From NCBI GenBank assembly GCA_019925795.1, contig CM034300.1, forward strand, positions 73,449,021 through 73,513,020: a stretch of 64,000 nucleotides of DNA, read 5' to 3'. Positions 58,742 to 64,000 of this stretch are shown here, one piece after another. The notes below the pieces were generated by a model. That model searched no databases. It was not told the origin of the DNA and was given only the letters and a program-made list of their open reading frames with translations. How positions within the stretch are numbered: position 1 is the stretch's first letter; each line of letters starts with the position of its first letter. The DNA is from Dendrobium chrysotoxum (taxonomy: Eukaryota; Streptophyta; Magnoliopsida; Asparagales; Orchidaceae). A program made the translations under genes and the position numbers.

Positions 58742-59663
58742 TTTTATGTTTCTTTTATTTACATTTTATTGAAATTTCCCTCATGCTCACAATAACTTTT
58801 GTATTCTGATTATTTAATTAATTTTAGTAAAAATAATAATTAAAATTTATATAAAATTAGGATAATAATAAAACCCTATATTATAGTTCAAATGAATACT
58901 ATTTATATTTCATAGAGTGAAAAAACTAATAATTAGATTACTTAGACCATTTAAGCTATTGCTTTAATTTTAAATCATAAGTTATATCTATATTTAATTA
59001 ATTTTTAAAATAAAGATGAATAATTACAATTAAAGATTAGATATTTGTAAATTAAAATTGAAAATCATAAGCAATCCGAATTTGGAATTGGTAATCTTAT
59101 TAAATTCTTACATTAAAGTTATAAAGATTATAAAAGGGTTCAAAACAAAAATTGATATTCAAAATTATTAACTATGTACTCTATATAAAAAACAAGAAAT
59201 TGTGAAAATAGTTTTAAAATAGAAGAAAAAGAAAATTGTGTACATTCAAAAATTATTATCAGTCAAAAACTTAGAATCCGGTTACAATCTTATACTTAAA
59301 TTTATAAAGAATAAAATAAGAAAACTAGTATAAATGATAGTAAACTAATGAAAATTTCAATTTGACTACTAATATATCTAATCTTTAAACTACATTATTC
59401 ACTTTAAAATTTAAAAATTAATAATTAAATCTATAACTTATAAATTCAAATTAAGTAATTATAAGGATGAATAATTAGGGTAATTATTAGTATTTTTTCA
59501 AACTAGAATTATATTCTTGTTCATTTAACTTCTAGACCATGATGTACTATCCTATATTTTAGTAATTTTAAATTGTCAATTTTTACTTTGGTTAATCATT
59601 TAATCAGAATTGTAATATTCTTACTTGATTGGGGACAAGCAAGAGTTTAAGTTGGAGGGAATT
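58742..59663 (+). other. Athila-like internal 3' region
   Basis: AT-rich non-coding DNA continuing the host element after the LINE. It ends in the purine tract AGTTGGAGGGAATTT (59650-59664). No reading frame. Confidence 0.6.
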
Positions 59664-60469
59664 TGATAAGTGTAAATAATGTATTATTTTATGCACTACA
59701 TTTTCAGTGAAAATGTGTTATTTTAGTTGTGTTGTGTAGGAAAAAATATAAAAAAGGATACAAAATTCTAAGTCTCATCGAGCGTCATGCCATCGGACAA
59801 ATCAACCCTACAGCACGATAAAAGGCAGCCCTGGAACGCCACAACATTGACATTGCAATGCCAACTTCTCTGTTAGATAGCACCACAGTGTCAAAATGGT
59901 CAGCTTTGAAACGCTATGCTCTCTGTCTTCCAGTGCTGCAGCATCACAATCTATAATGCCTCGGCGCCAAAATTTCCTTTCTAGCGTCGTAGCGTTCGAA
60001 GGTCAGCAACGCTGCAACGCAGCAGTTGTAACTTCTCAAGGACACGACCTGTTAGTGAAACGGCGTGACTGTTCACTGAGTAAACGACCCACGTCAACAA
60101 GCACCACGGTGAAGCCAAAACAATAATGTAGCGGCGTTAGTTCATTTGCAATGATTGAATATTTAAATATTGTATCAATTTTTTAACTATTTTTATTCAG
60201 TTATTGAATATCTATAACAAACATTTTTATTTAAGATGATTTTGCAATTAGAATAAATAATAGTAGTTGATTGCTAAAAAGTATACTTTCTCATGGGTTC
60301 GACACTCTACTCCATCACTTTATTACTTGATTCGGTACGTATATTTGCGTATATTAAGTGAGATTTATTAATTTATATCAAAGAAAATTTAAGCATTATT
60401 TAGGAGAGATAGAGCCTTAAGTATTTATTTTTATAATTCAAATTCCACCGTACCTTCACACCCTCATCA
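59664..60469 (+). repeat. 3' LTR of Athila-like element (internally deleted)
   Basis: 806 bp; aligns to the two ends of the 5' LTR but lacks about 730 bp of its middle (junction near 60150). Ends CACACCCTCATCA. Confidence 0.8.
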
Positions 60470-60474
60470 TTTGC
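60470..60474. repeat. Target-site duplication, right (TTTGC)
   Basis: Follows the 3' LTR. Removing the element and one duplication restores reading between the two halves of the copia gag. Confidence 0.75.
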
Positions 60475-60762
60475 CAAATCTCCACACAGGAGTTAAAGAT
60501 ACAAAACATATGGACGAAATTTATGTGAAATCGTGGAATATAAGATGGCGACTAGATTTTGATTTACAAGCAACCGCTTATAATACTCAGGATTCGACCA
60601 AATATCACCAGAGGCAGTCAAAACAATTTTAGAAGGTTTGGGTGTAGATCCTTCGAGGTAACCATCAAAGCCATTGGCAGTAAAAAGTTTCAAAATCTGA
60701 GATTTCCACAATGGATAATTGTCTGCAGTAAGTTGTATGTTAAGAACTGACGTCGCATGCAT
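60475..60762 (-). pseudogene. Copia gag, N-terminal part (split)
   Basis: The minus strand reads from 60762: LTADNYPLWKSQILKLF and GFDGYLEG, the conserved start of copia gag polyproteins. It breaks at a stop (60493) just before the insertion point. The continuation is at 48873-47945. Confidence 0.8.
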
Positions 60763-60932
60763 TATTCATCAAAAACATCAGTTATGAGGGAATAGGAGTA
60801 TCTGACATCTTAACGACATGTGTGGCTTGTAACGAGGGGGAAGAAGCAGGAGAATAGTCCATTGTAGACTTAATGGAACCGCTGAGGGCAGAAGAAAAAA
60901 CTTCTAGTTTCACTCGTTGGGCACAAGCAGTG

Positions 60933-60944
60933 CTCTGATACCAT
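60933..60944 (-). promoter_or_regulatory. Copia primer-binding site
   Basis: TGGTATCAGAGC on the minus strand, an exact tRNA-iMet PBS, next to the start (on +, TGTAGAACTTC) of a copia LTR. Confidence 0.85.
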
Positions 60945-61250
60945 GTAGAACTTCAACTCCTATTCTGTTCTATCACGTATTACCTGCACAATGTGTTGTA
61001 CAACAAAGCAGAGAAAGGAGGGAATAGAAATGAATGTATTTACATCTGCAATGCTTCACCCCTCATGTTTACTGTATTACCAAATACATATAGAGAAGAG
61101 ATACACAAAGAAGACAATGACATCAACGATGTGGATTAAACCGTTAAAAACCAACGACGATTATGCTACGAATAAGAAATTGCACGTCTGGCAGCAAAAC
61201 AGAGAGCACATGGCATGAGTACAAATAAAACATCAATGTCGCACGCACGG
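60945..61250 (-). repeat. Copia 5' LTR (approximate)
   Basis: Begins right at the PBS. The far end is not certain because the left LTR of this element is gone; 61250 is an estimate. Confidence 0.45.
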
Positions 61251-61560
61251 TCTTTTTCAAAATGTTTTATATGTATGAGCTACATGAATAATTGCACTTA
61301 AAACTCCTTAATCAAATATCTCTTAAATGTGGCCAGCTGCAAAGCCGTGTCCCTTCGAAACTACAGATTATTTACATTCTAAAGAATCTTCCACGAGACG
61401 CAACTCACAGAATGTTTCCATTAATAAATATGAGTTGGTACTCTTTTTTATTAATGAAACTAAAGATTATTTACGCACACTTGATAAATGGACAAATTTT
61501 AAATAAGATTATTTAGTACTCTGATATTTACGAATGGGACGTGAATTGCATGAGTTTTTA

Positions 61561-61678
61561 GGCTTCATTTGAGACATTTTCTTGCAGTTTCTTGAAGCCG
61601 TTTTTTAATATAAAAATTTTAAATTTTGTATTAAAAGTTATTTTTAAAGACAGTAAGAAAATCATCCCAAATGAAGCC
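61561..61678. mobile_element. Tourist-like MITE, copy 7
   Basis: 118 bp, GGCTTCATTTGAGACATTTTC / ATCATCCCAAATGAAGCC, TTA at 61558-61560 and 61679-61681. Confidence 0.85.
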
Positions 61679-61736
61679 TTACAACCAAGGCCCCATCAAG
61701 AGCAATTTAACATTGCAAATAATTTGCGAAGACTAA

Positions 61737-61855
61737 GGCTTCTTTTGGGATGGCTTTCTTACTGCTTCTTAAAATAGCTTTTTAGTATAAAATTTTTTAT
61801 TTTTGTACTAGAAAATAGCTTCAAGAAGCAGTGAGAAGCCATCCGAAATGAAGCC
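61737..61855. mobile_element. Tourist-like MITE, copy 8
   Basis: 119 bp, GGCTTCTTTTGGGATGGC / GCCATCCGAAATGAAGCC, TAA at 61734-61736 and 61856-61858. Only 58 bp from copy 7. Confidence 0.85.
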
Positions 61856-61859
61856 TAAG

Positions 61860-62290
61860 AGAAATAAATTACACAAAATTTGTGCATGATGTCGTGATTG
61901 AAGACAATATGATGTCATGAATGTATGACAGTAAGAGGAGACTGGAGCTATAGTTGGCTAACACTATAGTTGACAAGAGGGAGACAATGGCTGATTACCA
62001 TCCCTTGCTAGATTACGTCTTTCAAGATCCAAATTAGGAAGAAGGAAGGGTGTTCTCCCTTGGATTGGATCAAAAAGTTACGTGGCCCGGATGTTCACAT
62101 AACAGAGTGATATTCATAACCATGGAAATGTAGCGATGAGTTAACTCTTTAGACTAAAAGTTTGCAGCAATTGGAGTTTTTGTTTGATTCTCAACTTTTT
62201 TTCAAATATTTCTGAAAAAATTGAATGAAGCTTTAAAATCTAATTTTAAAGTTGTTATTTGCACAAATCTAATAGAATGTATTTGTTGTA
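61860..62290. other. Intergenic DNA
   Basis: No coding signal. Nothing recognised beyond loosely GAT/ATG-rich sequence. Confidence 0.35.
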
Positions 62291-63010
62291 TGTCGAAACA
62301 TTTACCGAGGTAGAAAGATGGCGAGTTTAACGTCGTAGTTTTGTACGGAGACGCAACACACATAGAAATAAAAGAACAGTGTAAGAGTTATAAGAATTTA
62401 TATGGAAAACCCATGAAGTGAAAAACCCATGAGGCCTTGCTCAATTAAGTGATTCTACAATTGTTTGTTATTGATTGGAAATGATGCACTTCCTCAAGCG
62501 AAGGCATTAATATAGAACAAATGATTTTGGTTGAAGTTGAAAGAGCTGTGGTGGAATCCACTATAAATCATAATGCTAAAGTAGGGAGTCAAAGTTGATG
62601 TTGACATCATATATAAATGATGATGTAGGTTGGCGTGATTAGCGATGGTGGTAAGTAATGAACTTCATAGGCATTGGTGTAGCCAGGTGACAATAGTTAG
62701 AAGATTATATGTTGGATAGTGGTCGGAGAATCGTAGTTGATTGATAGTGGTCAAATGACCCTAGTTTGATAATGGTAGTTGGAAGGATCGTAGTCGGCAG
62801 GTGATGGAAGTCGGAGGAATGTACTTGATCGATAATGGTCAGATGACCTTCATCAGGCGACAGTGATCCGAAGGATGGTAGTTGGATGTTGATGGTTGGA
62901 GGACTGTAGTCTTCGACCAACGGAGATTTGAAGAATCATAGTCGAGCGTTGATGGCTAACGATCAGCAAAGATTAGAAGAACCATAGTCAAACAACTAAG
63001 GTTGGAACAT
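62290..63010 (-). repeat. LTR-like block: family B plus 28-bp minisatellite arm
   Basis: Minus strand: minisatellite units (63010-62640, GATAGTGGTCAAATGACCC-type on +), a ~130-bp linker, then family B (62510-62290). The same order as at 18461-19165 and 1-44 plus 2500-2895, which defines one LTR family whose leader carries a minisatellite. Confidence 0.6.
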
Positions 63011-63720
63011 CATAGTTGGTAGTTTATGAAGGTCGTTTATATGAAAGCTTTATAAATGGTTAAATTTAAATAACATAATGTGGTCTTTTGATATTTGTCA
63101 ATGAAACGTGAATATTTTTAAAGATGTGCTACTTTTGACTTTTAAACACTTTGTTAGTCATTGAATGCTCTTGTCAAAATAATTGATATTAAAATCTCTT
63201 GAAACAATCAAATTTTAGGCATAATTATATTAATCCATATAGATATATATATAATAGTTTAGAAAGTAACAACTAATAATAAATATGTAATGACACCCGA
63301 CAAGAAAGGGGGCTCGACGAAGAAACTTCGACGATCCGGTGACCGTAGTTGGACACAACTCCAAGAACTCCTTGGAAAAAAAATCACCACTTGAATACAC
63401 TTCAGAATACAAAAATGAAACAAAGCTCAACTCAAATCATATTAATCATTCCCTATTACAAGTAGCATCTATTTATTTATAGACAAATGTAACAACATAA
63501 TAGGCTACACCCAACATAGAGAACATTACACCTTCATAGCCATACTAACTACCATATTGAGTTAATCTGGCCTAAAGTTAACAGGATTAAGCAGCTCAGC
63601 TCCATCATCATTTAATTAAATTATATACAATATTTATTATAATATAAAATTTAATAATGAAGTCATGTAATTCACCACATATAATTGAAGAAGTCTTCAA
63701 AAATGTCTCTCATGTCCAAT
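63010..63720. other. Intergenic DNA with LTR-like traces
   Basis: AT-rich. At 63430-63500 a minus-strand TATA-like CTATAAATAAATAGATG resembles the LTR-promoter remnant near 5320. No other feature. Confidence 0.35.
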
Positions 63721-63870
63721 CATAATGCAAAGAGTAATGGAATGGTACATCCTATGCCACATGATTTTAAAAAAAAAAAATCTTTGACTTTGAGAAACTT
63801 TGCATATGGAAATTTATTCTTTAAATTTTAAGGAATAAATTTCCATATGCAAAGTTGCTCAAAGTCAAAG

Positions 63871-63959
<89 letters not shown>

Positions 63960-64000
63960 TGTGGCATAGCATGTGCCACTCCATTAGCCTTTGCATTCTG
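63721..64000. mobile_element. Large foldback MITE running to window edge
   Basis: Outer arms CATAATGCAAAGAGTAATGG / CCATTAGCCTTTGCATTCTG (inverted); middle arms CCTATGCCACA / TGTGGCATAGC; inner arms CTTTGACTTTGAGAAACTTT / AAGTTGCTCAAAGTCAAAG; centre TTCTTTAAATTTTAAGGAA. A (TA)n of about 85 bp interrupts the right arm only, opposite an A-run (63769-63780) in the left arm. The right end reaches the edge, so the target duplication is not visible. Confidence 0.8.
63873..63957. repeat. (TA)n microsatellite in a hairpin arm
   Basis: About 42 units, the longest TA tract in the window. Confidence 0.97.

Larger units (their letters stand above)
48880..60469 (+). mobile_element. Athila-like LTR retrotransposon (non-autonomous or decayed)
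   Basis: LTRs 48880-50433 and 59664-60469 (both start TGATAAGT.TAAATAATG), a decayed PBS TGGCACCATT at 50440 (plant Athila/Tat elements use tRNA-Asp, TGGCGCCGTTGCC), one plant-transposon-type gag frame (51122-52095), the GGGAGGCAACCCA landmark at 53698-53710 and a purine tract GGAGGGAATTT before the 3' LTR. No pol of its own is visible. It is interrupted by a LINE (53824-58728) and possibly a solo LTR (about 52500-53455). Without the LINE it is about 6.7 kb. Confidence 0.8.

Noticed and set aside
1..64000. tRNA or rRNA genes
   Set aside because: I looked for cloverleaf-type A and B boxes and rRNA cores while reading and saw none; only tRNA-complementary primer sites were found. A covariance-model scan would settle it.

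Overview
The window is nuclear DNA of a flowering plant, most likely a eudicot. The evidence is spliced terpene-synthase genes with GT-AG introns, a NETWORKED1-type plant coiled-coil gene, plant Ty1/copia, Ty3/gypsy chromovirus, Athila-like and L1-type LINE elements, hAT and Mutator relics, many MITEs and long (TA)n tracts. Base composition is strongly AT-rich. No gene in the window appears intact; it is a gene graveyard inside a nested retrotransposon landscape.

Genes. Two seven-exon terpene synthase (TPS-b, monoterpene-type) pseudogenes lie on the + strand, about 25 kb apart, at 6403-11441 (copy A) and 32012-35953 (copy B). Internal exons 2-6 have identical lengths in both (265, 391, 225, 139 and 246 nt) and splice sites are kept. 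DDxxD and NSE/DTE metal-binding motifs survive, but each copy carries its own set of in-frame stops. A 5'-truncated, frameshifted NETWORKED1-like gene lies on the - strand at 15553-18312.

Layout. 1-2900: remnant of a minisatellite-bearing LTR, interrupted by a collapsed Ty3/gypsy element (LTR, short internal, LTR; - strand). 3256-5715: degraded copia (-) between two short direct repeats. 6403-11441: TPS copy A, with three non-autonomous DNA elements in intron 2. 11442-15552: gene-poor AT-rich DNA. 15553-18312: NET1-like pseudogene. 18461-19720: LTR with a 30-bp minisatellite. 20023-21255: two back-to-back Tourist MITEs and a hAT element with a GC-rich core. 21437-24030 and 27706-29740: duplicated blocks of copia fragment plus a giant inverted 28-bp minisatellite. 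24647-26350: Pack-MULE-like segment, CACTA-like subterminal repeats and an LTR fragment. 32012-35953: TPS copy B. 36707-44552: 5'-truncated Ty3/gypsy chromovirus. 44690-45885: MULE transposase relic. 45950-48873: copia fragments. 48880-60469: Athila-like element inserted in a copia gag, itself containing an L1-type LINE (53824-58728). 60475-63010: rest of the copia, two MITEs and another LTR block. 63721-64000: large foldback MITE running off the window.

The nesting can be read at base level. The copia gag is split by the Athila-like element with a TTTAC/TTTGC target duplication, and that element is split by a LINE with a 13-bp duplication. Coding decay is dominated by C-to-T type changes (CAG, CAA, CGA or TGG turned into stops), as expected for long-methylated, silenced DNA.
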